DNA from: Gnetum montanum
Lineage: Eukaryota; Streptophyta; Gnetopsida; Gnetales; Gnetaceae
Assembly: GCA_015680685.1 (NCBI GenBank)
Contig: MNCI01035130.1
Coordinates: forward strand, 99,112 to 163,111
Direction: 5' to 3'
Length of the DNA: 64,000 nt
Made by a program: the position numbers and the translations under genes. The notes under the pieces are model-generated. The model saw only the letters and a program-made list of their open reading frames with translations. It had not been told where the DNA came from and did no database searches. Of the stretch, positions 10,946 to 22,085 are shown piece after piece (position 1 is the first letter of the stretch; the number at the start of each line of letters is the position of its first letter).

Positions 10946-12300
10946 TCAGCAAGGATGAGGGTCTCCCCCACAACTGGGTGGAAAGAAGGAGACACAAAAA
11001 ATGGAGTGTGGATGATCGGTAGATGACAAGGATGTGACACTGGTTGTATGGATCTCGCGGAAAGGTTTGAGTTGTTGGCGGTTGACCAACTATGTTCTGG
11101 TGGGATCCCCAGGTTTGTGAATTAGTAAGGCCCCGGATGGAAAGGTTTCGAAGGCAATATAAGGTCCCTCCCATAGCATCTGAAACTTCATCGATTGGGA
11201 TACATGTGAGGGATTCCAATACAATACCTTGTCTCCACATCGAAATGTGACATTTCGAATCCTAAGATCATGTCTTTTCTTGTTATAGGCCTTGTGGGTT
11301 TCGTTGGAAAATAAGGCTACTAATCGGTTCTAATCTAGCACACTTAAGTTGATTAATCGTTCTCGTTGTGCTAGTGGTAGGTCAAGACCAAGGTCACAGG
11401 AAGTGGATAGTGTTCGGAGTTCTACTTGGATTGGAAGTGTTGGCAACTTACCATACACTAACTCATAGGGAGAGTACCCTACAGGAAGTTTCCAAGTGGA
11501 GCAATAGGCCCATAGGGCATCGTTAAGCTTGGTACTCCAATCCCTCTTGTATTTGCTAATTGTTGGTGTAAGGATATCGGTAATTTCCCTATTTGTGACT
11601 TCAACCTGCCCATTGGCTTAGGGGTGATAAGATGTTGTAAATTCATGTGTTACCCCTAAGCGTTGCATGAGTTTTTGAAAAGTAACCCCCGTGAAGTGCG
11701 TCCCATTGTCAAAAATGAGTGCACGAGGCACTCTAAACCTAGTAACAATTTGTTGTTGAACAAATCATGCGGCAGTGTTGGAAGAATAGTCGATGAAGAC
11801 TGCTGCTTCTACCCACTTTGTATAGTAGTCCACCACCATGATGATATATGCCTTTTCATTTGATAAGGGGGTGATGGGCCCCATGAAGTAGATACCCCAG
11901 ATGTCGAAGGGCTCTAGTGGTTGAATCCACTATTGAGGTCCCTCCAACTGTGCCGACATCCCACCATCTCATTGACATCGTTCATAGGAGCGGGTGAAGC
12001 ATTGTGTGTCCCTAAAGAGTGTAGGCCAATAATACCCTACAAGCAGGATTTTAATGGCCGTTCTGCATCCAGCATAGTGGCCCCCACAAGGGCCCTCGTG
12101 AGCATCTTGGAGGATGCATAGTGTATCAGCATCAAGGACACACCATCAGACCAAGCCATCTGCACACACCTTGTAGAGGTGGCAGTTGATTTCCATGAAA
12201 TGCTTAGCCTTATGAAGAAACTATTGTTTCTTTCGATGGTTCCATTCTTTTGGCAGCTCCTGTGTTGTAAGGTAGGTAAGGATGCAGTTGAACCAAGGAG
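10946..12300 (-). pseudogene. Integrase of the nested Athila-like element
   Basis: Inserts the cDNA into the genome. The minus-strand translation shows the N-terminal zinc-binding part (HEGPCGGHYAG, then YYWPTLFRD), then the core: IYFMGP, VVDYYTKWVEA with the first Asp, IFDNGTHF with the second Asp, and NGQVEVTN with the catalytic Glu. The C-terminal part has GDKVLYWNP, MLWEGPYIA and VNRQQLKPFRE. The first stop after the core region that plausibly ends pol is at 10946. A few in-frame stops and small frame changes interrupt it. No chromodomain is seen, which fits the non-chromovirus (Athila/Tat) branch. Confidence 0.92.
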
Positions 12301-12379
12301 ATTCCTTGGGTGCTTGAGAATCAATGGTGCTTGTGAAGAGGAGTTCATCTGGAAACTAGTTGGATAAAGGCTCCTCCTC

Positions 12380-12760
12380 TTCTGCATTATCCCATCGTAA
12401 TCGAGACAAGTGGTTAGCGACCACATTCTCAAACCCCTTTTTGTCTACCATGGTTAGATCAAACTCCTAAAGAATCACCAGCCACCAGATTATGTGGGGG
12501 TTCACCGTTGGTTTGTTCATTAGGAACTGAATAGCACTGTGGTCTATGTGCCCAAACACCTCGTATCCAAGCACATAGTGCCAGAATTTATCCAATGCGA
12601 ATGCCATCGCCATCAACTCCTTTTCGGTGGTGGTATAGTTTAGTTGTGCACCCACAATGCTACGCCTTGCACAGTGGATATAATATGGACGTTTCTGATC
12701 ATCACACTGTGTAAGAATAGCTTCCAAAGCATAGTTGGAGGCATCCATCATAATGTGGAA
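12380..12760 (-). pseudogene. RNase H of the nested element
   Basis: Degrades the RNA strand during reverse transcription. Directly follows RT in the same minus-strand frame: MDASNYALEAILTQ with the first Asp, TTTEKELMAMAFALDKFWHY with the catalytic Glu, and GHIDHSAIQFLM with a further Asp, then NHLSRLRWDN at the junction to integrase. Largely open from 12751 to 12467. Only the ordinary gypsy RNase H is seen; the second, archaeal-type RNase H of Tat elements is absent here. Confidence 0.9.
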
Positions 12761-13775
12761 GGGTCTGGACCAATCAGGTGCCCGTAGAATTGGAGCTTCT
12801 ACGAGTTTCTGCTTCAGCTCTTGGAATGCGGACTTGCATTCCCTAGTCTAGACGAATGGAGCATCCTTCTTTGTAAGTTCTACCAATGGTTGAGCTATCT
12901 TTGAGAAGTGTTCAATGAAGCACCAGTAGTAACTAGTGTGTCCAAGGAATGACCGCACATCTTTGATAGTACTTGGTTGGTGAGTAATTCCTTGGATGAC
13001 CTTGATCCTTTTAGGGTCTACGCATCCCTGTTCATGAATTGAGATGCCCCAACACTATGCCCTCTTGGACCATCAGATGGCTCTTTTGCCAATTGAGTCA
13101 TAGATTGGTGTCTACATACCTCTTTAAAACTTGCTCTAGGTGGTCCAAGGCTTGCTTGAACATGGCACCGTAGGTGGAGAAGTCATCCATAAATACTTCT
13201 ACACCATTTCCAATTTGTTGGTAAAAAATGCTCAAGACAAGGCGTTGGAACGTCGCAGGTGCATTGCACACGCCAAAGGGCATCTTCTTATATGCAAAAG
13301 TCCCCCATGGACTTGTGAAAGTAGTACACCATTGTTGATTTGTTACTAAAAAATGCTCAAGACAAGGCATTGAAATGTCGCAGGCACGTTGCACACGCCA
13401 AAGGGCATCTTCTTATATGTAAAAGTCCCCCATGGACTTGTGAAAGTAGTCTTGGCCTAGTCCTCTAGTGCGATTTGGATATGATCATAGCCACTATAAC
13501 CATCCAAAAAGCTGTAATATTGGTGTCCTGCGATTGTGTCCAGCACCTAGTCCACAAATGGGAGTGGGAAGTGGTCCTTGAAAGTTGCCATGTTGAGCAA
13601 CCGAAAATCGATACAGATCCTCCACTTGCCACCTTTCTTGGGTACGATAACAAGGGGGCTAACCCACTCGCTGTTGGCAACAGAATAAATGAATCCTGCC
13701 TTAAGCAGTTGTTCAATTTCATCATTTACTACTTGCTTCAACTTGGGATTCAATCATCTTTGTGGCTGTCGTCAT
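12760..13775 (-). pseudogene. Reverse transcriptase of the nested element, with internal duplication
   Basis: Copies the element RNA to DNA. Minus-strand motifs in order: NDEIEQLLKAGFIYSVANSE, WVSPLVIVPKKGGKWRICID, DHFPLPFVD, a degenerate YYSFLDGYSGY (first catalytic Asp), TSPWGTFAYKKMPFGVCNAP, and VEVFMDDFSTYG with the FMDD active site near 13190. The segment between the SPWGTF motif and FMDD is present twice as a 125-bp tandem copy (13201-13325, 13326-13450); 125 is not a multiple of three, so it shifts the frame and inactivates the enzyme. Confidence 0.92.
13201..13450. repeat. 125-bp tandem duplication inside reverse transcriptase
   Basis: Two adjacent copies, 13201-13325 and 13326-13450, align without gaps with about 13 differences (my count), mostly transitions. 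Both encode the TYKKMPFGVCN-type region upstream of the FMDD site on the minus strand. Confidence 0.93.
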
Positions 13776-13899
13776 GGCTTCATGGAAGGGTAAAGGCAGA
13801 TCCAGTGTTGGCAGATCCTAGGATCAATGCCAGTCAACTCAGGATAGGACCACACGAATGCAACAACCCATTTGTTTACCATCACTAGCAACTTCTTTT

Positions 13900-14745
13900 T
13901 CTATTCTGGAGCAAGGGAAGCATTGATAATTACCGATTTACCATTTTGCAAGAATGCATATTCTAGGTGAGCCGGTAGGGATTTTAGCTCAAGGGGCTCT
14001 TTCTTGAAGCTCTCAGGGATCTCTAGCTTTCCCCAGTCATCAAAGTCATCAATGATAAAGGTTTTTTGATGAATATCCTCCATCACATCCATGTTGTCAA
14101 TGTAAGCTCGCACTAGCCCCTCATATGGTTCCATGCATATTGTGCTGCTAGCAAGATCAGTTGTCAACCATTGGGTGCCTTCTTGGTTAGTGGCTACTGT
14201 GTACAGGCACTGTTGAATTGGAGATTCCTTTGTACATCGACTGCATGCTTGAATGGATGTTCGCTTAGTGGATCATAACTGTTGCACACAATTGCACCCT
14301 GAGTCACTGTACACGATGCATGGAACTCTTTTCTTATCGATCTTCCCAGAAGGATTTTCCTTTGAAATTTCCAGGGACAAATCTCAGAGTCCTAATCGTG
14401 CATCCACCATGCTTAGCCAGGCTCTTCCCATGATGATTGGGAAGTTTCCCTTACAATTTTCAATGCGGATGACCAGGAAGTCAGTAGGGTAGGACCACCC
14501 ATAGATGGTGGTCACAATGTCCTCCACCAAACCCAAAGGAATGGTGATGGATTGATTTGCTAACTCGAGCTGGATGTTGCTCTTCTTTAGCTGGGGTAGG
14601 TTCTAGTTCTTGTACATGTCATGAGAGATGAAATTAACCCCTGACCCTGAGTCCAGAAGAGCTTTGCACAGCTCGTTCCCAGCCACCTGAAGATAGATTA
14701 GGAGGTTTCCCAGATTTGTCCATTTCTAGGGAAGAGAACTTGCTT
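13900..14745 (-). pseudogene. Aspartic protease and protease-RT linker of the nested element
   Basis: Processes the polyprotein. On the minus strand ELCKALLDSGSGVNFIS contains the Asp-Ser-Gly active-site triad, followed by IQLELANQSITIPLG, the flap-like region, and FPIIMGRAWLSMVDARLG, which matches the hydrophobic-hydrophobic-Gly-Arg turn of retroviral-type proteases. After it comes the linker with LELKSLPAHLEYAFL, the usual sequence preceding RT in Athila-like polyproteins. A closely similar protease is found in the plus-strand element at 34.1-34.4 kb. Confidence 0.88.
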
Positions 14746-14749
14746 TGAT

Positions 14750-17236
14750 CTAGTCAGTCATGGCATGGGTGAGCATGATCATCTGGACATTGGATTGCGG
14801 TGGAGCGAAGGATTGCTCAGGCGATATGATGGTAGAGGCGTTGGTAGGTTCTGAGGCACTGGCCACAAGCGGAGGTGAGGGTGTGTTCGAATTGTTGGGT
14901 TGGAAGAAAGGGCATTTACGTGGCTTGGATTCCAATCCACTAAGCCTAAGTGCCAGTTGTAAATTCATAGCCCTCGTAGCACTTTGTTGTTGTGGCTGTG
15001 GTCGTATTTCTCCCTGCATGGATGGAGTAGGTGGCAACTAAGAGGGATGATGTGGAGGAGTGGCAGAAGAAGGTAAAGGAGGGTAGAAGAGGTGTGAATT
15101 TGTCCCCCTGGGTGATAGAGATGGATGTCTAAAATATTCAGGGGGATGGTAGTAACTAGAAAAGGCCATGTGATTGGAAGACTCTCTTGGAGAGACGGGC
15201 TGTTGAACATAGTACCCATAAGGATCTGGGTGCTTGTAAGGGTACTATTACCTTGGAGGTTGCATCCCCCACGCTTGTGGTTGCTGCCACTATTGGAAAT
15301 ACTCATATGGTTGCGGAGGCGTTTCACTTGGATAATATCCTTGCTCCTGCTAGTAGAATCGCCTGGGGTTACCTTGTGGATAAGGCAACCTTCAAGGCGT
15401 TTGCCTCTACACCAAAAGAGGGTTCAAGGCATAGACTCCAGACTCTTGAAGGTGGGACACCACAGGAAAACATCCCTTAGGATGTTCATATTGGCATATG
15501 CTGCATCCATCATCCTCCTCGGTGTCAAATTCTGCAACATGTTCTGCTACAGCAACTTTTCCCTTACCTTTGTGTTGGGTACGTTCAGCTCCCTTCTTCC
15601 TACATCAATCACAGTCACTACCCTACTCTATAATTTTTAATACACTTTGGAATTTCTCATCCAAAGAGTCCCACATTTTATCCACCTTTGCCGATATTTC
15701 AGATGCAAAACTTTGTAATGACAAAGTCTTCCAGTTCATCGCTGCTTCTAGTGGTGACTCTTCATCCTCATCATGAAATCAGACCTCTCTTTTCCTAAGG
15801 GAAGGGTCCCGATTGAATTCTTCAGCACTCTCCTTTTTTCTGAGTTCTCCTTCCTATTTGGCCACCTGGTTAATAAGGCACTACAACTGATGGGCCCTTA
15901 GCTTCGATAGCCTTCCCTTCGCGTAGACACCAAGGGTCTTTCTCATTTCAAAATGGATCCCATCAATAATGTGGTGAAGCTATGCCCGCTGAGAGTAACC
16001 ATGATGAAGGCACCGATGCAACAGTGAGTAATACCTCCTCATGGTGGCATCCAAGGGTTCATGATTTCCTTGTTTCCAACCTTGGATTTGCCATCTCAGA
16101 TTTTCCACTCTAGAGTATGTTTGATATTTTTCATTAAAGATTTCAAGCATCGTACTCCATCTTCTGATTGATTCTGGCTCTAAGGACCAGTACCAACTTT
16201 TGGCTTCTTTGATGAGTGTTTGGGGAAACAACTTCAACCGTTGCCAATTGTTATCAATATTTTGCAGGGTGCAAGTGTCATGGAATGCCTGCAAGTGGGT
16301 CTGCAGATCATAGTTGTATCCCCCCTCAAATCTGGGGATGTTGTTCATGTCAATATGCTTGATCTGACTATCCTTTATGTGCCTACTTAGAATGCAAACT
16401 ACCTCTGTAATGTGGAGCATGCTCTGAGTAGCTAACAATGGCTCATCTAAATCATAGTCCTGTTGGGAACTATGACATCTACGATGATTTCTGCTACCCC
16501 TTATTTCATGCTAGTGAGGGTCACATGATTGGTCACGTGCTCCCTCACATTTTCCTGCTCGATCTTGCTTACCACCGTCCTTTCTCTCCAACCTTCCCTT
16601 GTGACGCTCAAAACCTAAGCTAGATTAAGGTGAAGGAGAGGGGGAGGACAGAGAAGAAGGAGAGGCATCACCACCACTTCAGCATCGATCTCCCCATCTA
16701 CCCTGGTGACAGCTGTAGTCATCTCCTCTAGCTTTGCTTCATGATCCACCATCCCCTTGAGGATCGTGGTCACTTAGAGGTTGGTTCTGGATGACTGACT
16801 AAAGGATCTGCGGCCCCAAGTGAAGTTTGGTCGAATGAGTATCATGAAATATGGGATCTCCATCATCTTGCGGCCCTTGTGAGAATAAGGGGTTACTGAA
16901 GTGTTTCCCCTTTTGTTGTTCATATCTCTCAGCCTGCTATTGATCTCTTGTCTATTGAGCTTCTATGGGATGATAGTCCCAGAAGTCATGGTCCTCCATG
17001 ACATACTCCGCCACTCGGTCCTGGATGCCCATTCTACCCAGATTGTGATATAGCATTGCAGGAGCTGCTCGGTTGAGCAGTAGCATCATGCTATCCTCCA
17101 TGTCCTACCATTGAAGATGTTCATCCTAATGTAGGATGAATGTGAAATCAAGGACATATTCATCGGGATGTTTGTACACCACCTGACATTCTTACAGCAT
17201 CGGTGGTTCAAATGCATCTCTCCTATGAGAAGACAT
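14750..17236 (-). pseudogene. gag of the nested Athila-like element
   Basis: Structural protein of the virus-like particle. The start ATG at 17236 (MSSHRRDAFEPPML) follows the primer site by about 150 bases. The retrotransposon gag core is at 16440-15980: IPRFEGGYNYDLQTHLQAFH, then LKLFPQTLIKEAKSWYWSLE and MLEIFNEKYQTYSR. Downstream is a basic Lys/Arg stretch, an unusual Cys-His cluster CSICQYEHPKGC (near 15470-15520; spacing C-X2-C-X3-H-X3-C rather than the standard knuckle) and a Pro/Tyr/Gln-rich tail (15400-14760). Several stops interrupt it. Confidence 0.88.
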
Positions 17237-17385
17237 GTTGGACATTAGATGGTCCATATAACTGGTGTACCTTAACTAATTAACTTAAATTCGCCTAGCA
17301 TGCAAAAATATTTCTGTCCTAGGTCCGATCCAATGACTTAAATGATAATTTCACTAAAGTCAGATGATGCATGTAAGACGAACAG

Positions 17386-17403
17386 TCCCCGGCAACGGTG
17401 CCA
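17386..17403 (-). other. Primer binding site, tRNA-Asp type
   Basis: The minus strand reads TGGCACCGTTGCCGGGGA one base from the LTR, matching the complement of the 3' end of plant tRNA-Asp(GTC) at 17 of 18 positions (an A where the tRNA-derived site has G). This primer is characteristic of Athila-type elements and fixes the minus orientation. Confidence 0.95.
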
Positions 17404-17404
17404 A

Positions 17405-18340
17405 TGATGAGCGGCTAGGTATTCCTATGCCCAACCATACGAATCACGAGCGTTCACACGTGACTCGGTCGAAATCCACAGACTATAAACACTCAACATA
17501 CACCAAACTTCTAACTCGTGAAACCTTGGGTTGGAACGGTCATTGTCATCCTAATCTCACTTGTGAAGTTCTATTACGTTGGTTAAGTGAGACTAAGGCT
17601 AATGATTTTTATATCTTTTTAATTATCTTTTTTGGAAATTAATTGAAGCATGAAGGGTAAGGAATAAACTATAATCTAATCTCTAATTATCCTAGTTTGT
17701 ATTCTAACTACTCCTAGCATGAGTATCCGGTCCCATCTTCTGAGCACGTTCTAAACATTTCCTAACACTGCTGGATTACTAAGCGTTAAGCATCACTGGG
17801 CTTATACCAAGTGTTTGGGTTACGTTCGAGATGGTCGTACTTATGTCTTTAACGAACTACGAATGAACCATAAGGATTGAAATTATAATAATAAAAACAT
17901 TAATAATCAACAAGTAACTAATCAAGCATAAAAAATTAATAAAGCATAAACATTTTAAACTATTAAATGCATGAAACAACTAAGTCCAAATGCTGCAAGG
18001 ATTGCATGAATAGTTTTTCTTTATTGTCGTCACACCAATGGGCTCAGATACATCAACGCTCAAATAAAGATCCGATCGCTTTTCATACACCTGCTGCGGG
18101 CACTTGGAAAATATTCTATCTCTTGTGGGAGCAAACTGCAAGAGCTTCGCTATCACTACTCAAAAGATGCCTAAATGAGGCAGAAGGCCCTCATATTTAT
18201 AGATCCGGGAAAGGGGGCTGCGTAAACAGGGCCATGTTGATGTAGGGTGGCTACATCGACAGGCCCGCGTCTACGCAGCCGCGTATACACAGCCCCGTAT
18301 ACGCAGCCTAGTCGATGCATTAACTTTTGACACTTCATCA
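17405..18340 (-). repeat. 5' LTR of the nested element (right in window)
   Basis: 936 bp, TGATGAG to CTTCATCA, collinear with 4909-5846 apart from small gaps. Minus-strand TATAAATAT box at 18201-18193, followed in the plus direction by the same CG-rich words as in the partner, many of which have become TG or CA in one copy and not the other, as expected from deamination of methylated CpG. Confidence 0.95.
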
Positions 18341-19783
18341 ATGGGTCAAATATGGTAATCAATCCTATTCTACATAATACCTACTCATTGAAAAATAGGC
18401 TTTACTACCTAGGATATATTCATTGGCAACATGGATCAAAAACTAGATGCAAACCTAGAATTTCTATAATGCCTACTCATTCTTCTCATTGAATGTATCA
18501 TTTAGAGGTTGAAATAGTAGAAATTACATGAGTTAGAGTAGTAAAGGTCAATTTGATTAAATGGATTCAAAAAGGATAAAATATAGTAAGAAAAGAAAAA
18601 CCACAAGATAACCATAATCAATGTTTACAAGTATAAGATTAACCATGAATCAGGGTTATGATGAAGTAAAGATCATGATGCTAGTATGAGCCATGGAACT
18701 AATCATTGCTCATTTCTATTCAATCATGAACCATGGTTAGGTCATGGTCTAGATCATGATCTTAACATAGATCATCATAAACCTAAAAAATTACAATCAT
18801 GTACAAGATCACAACCCATGGTTCAATGGTGTTTTAGACAAAAACCTCATCAATACCACTGGTCTCCATCAATATCTTCATTATGAGGTGGTGTGATGAG
18901 AAACATCATTAAAGATGCATTAGAAACATTGAGCAAAGGCTAAAAAAGTACAAAAAAATGAAACTAGAATTTAGCATGAATGTTATAGAAATTAAACTGC
19001 ATTAATATTACAAGTACTTTACAGTTTAGGAGACAGTTAATATCATAACAAGATGACAAAGCTTGAAATTAGTTAAAGTACTTTATAGTTTAGGAGACCT
19101 ATAATAAACAAAGTTAGATCCACTAAAGCACCATAATGATATTGAGATTACCAAAAAGGATATTAACTCAAAATAATGAATAATGAAAGCATGTAAAATA
19201 CAAATCCTAGCTTGATGTACAATCCCTAGCTTTATCAATCTAATGTAGAAATATTAATTCACGATATCATATCCTATTAATGAATTTCATAATATTTAGA
19301 AAAGCCAGGAAAGGCTCTAGTATGTTTTAGAAAAGTCTAAGTTTAATTAAGAATAAATAAAATAAATCATAATTAATTTTTTTAAAAAAGAATCATTTTT
19401 CCAAATATTTAATATCCATTTTACAACATCTTCCACCATGTTAACAACATACTCTTAGTAAGAAAATAGTAAGAAATCAATAGTTTCTAAATATAAATAA
19501 AAAAGCTAAATAAAATAAAAATTTATAAAAAATATGCTAGATATTTTTTTAAAAAATAATTTAAAACATGAATATTTTTAAAAATAATTCATAATTTATA
19601 AAAATGTAAGCCTAAAAAAGAATTAAACGTTCTAAAAATGATGCAAAAAGAGAAATACTTGAAAGGTCATAAAATCAAATACTCAAGAAGCTTTAACAAA
19701 TTGATAAAAGTCATATGCTAAAATATAGGCAAATCAAATAAGAATTAATCATAAAATAAAGGATAGGTATATAGGCTATTACA
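18341..19783 (-). mobile_element. Left (3') LTR of the old gag-only element, second part
   Basis: Continues the outer LTR after the nested insertion: 18341-18660 aligns with about 21770-22080. Beyond that the two copies no longer match by eye. The proposed right edge is CTATTACA ending at 19783, because it is followed by a purine-rich (minus strand) polypurine tract. Without the insertion this LTR would be about 2.3 kb. Contains two near-identical GTACTTTA-AGTTTAGGAGAC segments near 19012 and 19078. Confidence 0.6.
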
Positions 19784-19803
19784 TCCTTCCCCTCCTCCCT
19801 CCT
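19784..19803 (-). other. Polypurine tract of the old gag-only element
   Basis: The minus strand is an uninterrupted purine run of about 19 bases (plus strand TCCTTCCCCTCCTCCCTCCT) immediately before TGTAATAG. This is the expected place and composition of the plus-strand primer at the 3' LTR. Confidence 0.7.
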
Positions 19804-19839
19804 ATTGAAATATATCTTCCTCTTAAAAGATTGGAGGAC

Positions 19840-20880
19840 TGGCCACATCTTTTTCTAGTTCTCATTGAGCTTCTATAGGTTGTAGCATCTTGGCCTCACT
19901 CCAACTTCATTTCCTTGAGGAAATTTTAAAATGTCATATTCTTTACCATTGTAAATGTTACTAATGGGTTTCTTATTCCTCTTAAGCTTAAGATAACCCA
20001 TCTTAATATGACCATGTGTCTTACAATAAAAGCAAGTTCTTACCTCAAACTTGGTTCTTAGACTTGCAATAATTTGGAAAATTATTTCATGGTTCTTCAT
20101 GTTTAGTTTATGGATTATTGTTCCTCCTCTCATTAATTCTAGTTGGAGTATCTTTCTATATAGGTTTCATGACCATTTTGTATTGCATCTTTCAATTGAT
20201 CTCTCTTTGTCCATAATGTTCACATGCATGCTTGCTTATATTTTGTTATAATAAAATCTAATAGGTGTTATTTTCTTGATGACCTTAGGCCCTTCAAAGA
20301 TATTTCTGTACATGATTCATCATCCTTTAGGATATGTAAAACATATTTAGTCAATTCATAAAACTTACTATCATACTTATGAACTAACATATCCCTATAC
20401 AAAAAAGTATAAAATTTCTATTTCTTCTTGTCACAATAATTTTTAATAGAAAAATAATCCTCTATCTCATTTTTTATTCCTATCATATCAAATTTTCCAC
20501 TTCCTAATTTTTTATTTGAAGAAAATTATTCTTGCAACTTCTAGCTTCTTCTTGGAGCTATTAAGTAACCAACCTTAACTTTTGCATTGATGAGCAATTT
20601 AAGACATCAAAATTCTTCTCCATCTCCTTCACTTACTTAGGGTCCATGGTTGGATCATTAGTTTCTTTGTACCTAGATAGAAGAAGATTTTTAAAATCCC
20701 CAACTAGTAGCTGATTATTATAATTCATGCTTAACATGTTGTCTTGGCTACTTCCATTTCTCAATAATCTTACTAGAATTTGAAACAATTATTTCTACAT
20801 GTTGTTGGAACTTTTTCTTATCATATTTCTTTCTTTTTAATGAAATTTGCAAAAGCTAACAAACTCTAATTGGTGATTTA
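19840..20880 (-). pseudogene. gag remnant with one zinc knuckle
   Basis: Only coding trace between the two outer LTRs. The minus strand shows CFYCKTHGHIKMGYLKLK (knuckle at 20034-19993, final Cys replaced by Tyr) in an open stretch of 86 codons (20133-19873); the N-terminal gag is not readable. There is no space for pol: the internal region from primer site to polypurine tract is only about 1.1 kb. The element is therefore a deletion derivative or a gag-only non-autonomous type. The knuckle spacing fits either gypsy or copia gag. Confidence 0.6.
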
Positions 20881-20882
20881 AA

Positions 20883-20898
20883 ACCATGTTTCAATACC
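20883..20898 (-). other. Decayed primer binding site of the old gag-only element
   Basis: The minus strand reads TGGTATTGAAACATGG four bases inside the LTR edge at 20903. The first six bases match the initiator tRNA-Met complement TGGTAT; the rest has decayed. Confidence 0.5.
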
Positions 20899-20902
20899 AA
20901 AT

Positions 20903-22085
20903 TTGATATCCAAAAATTTTACTTAAGATAATTTAAGATTACATTATGCATAACTTAATACCTAGGCATATGATATCATAATGCTTATAACTTAAGAAAA
21001 ATAATCATCACATGAATTATTAAACTTAACCAATTATATGGTAAAATTATAAATACATAATTTAGTGCTTAAATAAAATTTTCTTAATCATAATATAAAG
21101 CTTTGAATTAAATCTCTTATTCATGATAAAACCAGAGTCTCAAAGGAGAGTTGCCAATATTCATCAATACATAAGTCCAAGTACATCATGTTCATCATAG
21201 CATAATCTCAAAAGTAAACTAAATTTTAAAATAAGAAGGAAGTTTTATCAATCACAATTCATCATCATTAAGGTTCTAGCTCCTACCACTTGGATTTGCA
21301 TACAAATAGGTAAAAACGATTAGAAACTTTCTAGTAGAGTTAACTACCTTGATGCACTTGGAATGAGCTATAGGATGGGACCACTTACTACACAACAAAC
21401 TATCTCAAGATTCATATCATTAGAAGAAAAATGCATAATTTAAACCATAATATAAATAGAATGTTAAGAAATATGTAAACTAAGAATGTCCTAGAAATTA
21501 ATCACATCTATGTATAGTTGGTCCACAAAGTTGTCACCTATTTGGATGCTATTAGTTATCCTTCTTAAGGACTAGTTGACCAAGCCTCATCTAATGTTAG
21601 ATGAATTAACTCTAGCAATAATCCAATGTTATTCATCTACTTTAATTATTCTGATCATGCCACTAGCTACATGAATAATTACAAGTGATGCAAGTAGGTA
21701 CTTATTGGCTAAATGGTGCTCCTCACAATACTTGTATATTGTCACATCCTATGTGCAATCGTAGGTAACATGGATCAAGTATGGTATATAATCCTACCCT
21801 TCATAGTTCCTACTTAATAAGACACAAAGTAAGCTACTTAAGGCAAAATCATAGATAATATGGACCAAGTACTAGAGGCCAATCTATACTTCCCACAATA
21901 TCTTATTATTAATCCTATTAAATGCATTATCGAGATGTAAAAATATTATAAAACACGTAATTTAGAGCACCAAAGGTTAGGTACAGTTTATAGAATGTAA
22001 ACAAAACATAAAATAGTGAAAAAAAATCAAGAGTTGACCATAACTCAAGATTATAAGTGGATGATTAACCATGACTCATGGTTAG
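20903..22085 (-). mobile_element. Right (5') LTR of the old gag-only element
   Basis: Begins TGATATCC at 20903 and is collinear with the left LTR (4039-4908 then 18341-18660), including a copy of the nested element's target site near 21770. Homology fades at about 22085, so the right edge is not established: the LTR may continue, be truncated, or be interrupted. No matching target duplication was found. Confidence 0.65.

Larger units (their letters stand above)
4909..18340 (-). mobile_element. Complete nested Athila-like Ty3/gypsy element, 13.4 kb
   Basis: Bounded by two LTRs (4909-5846, 17405-18340) and a perfect ATGGG duplication. Coding order on the minus strand is PBS, gag, protease, RT, RNase H, integrase, a spacer of about 2 kb, a third ORF, then the 3' LTR. 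The tRNA-Asp primer site and the extra ORF downstream of pol fit the Athila branch. It is visibly richer in G+C than its flanks. The two LTRs differ by about 7 percent over the first 550 bases (my count), mostly transitions. Every reading frame carries stops, so this copy is not autonomous. Confidence 0.93.
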
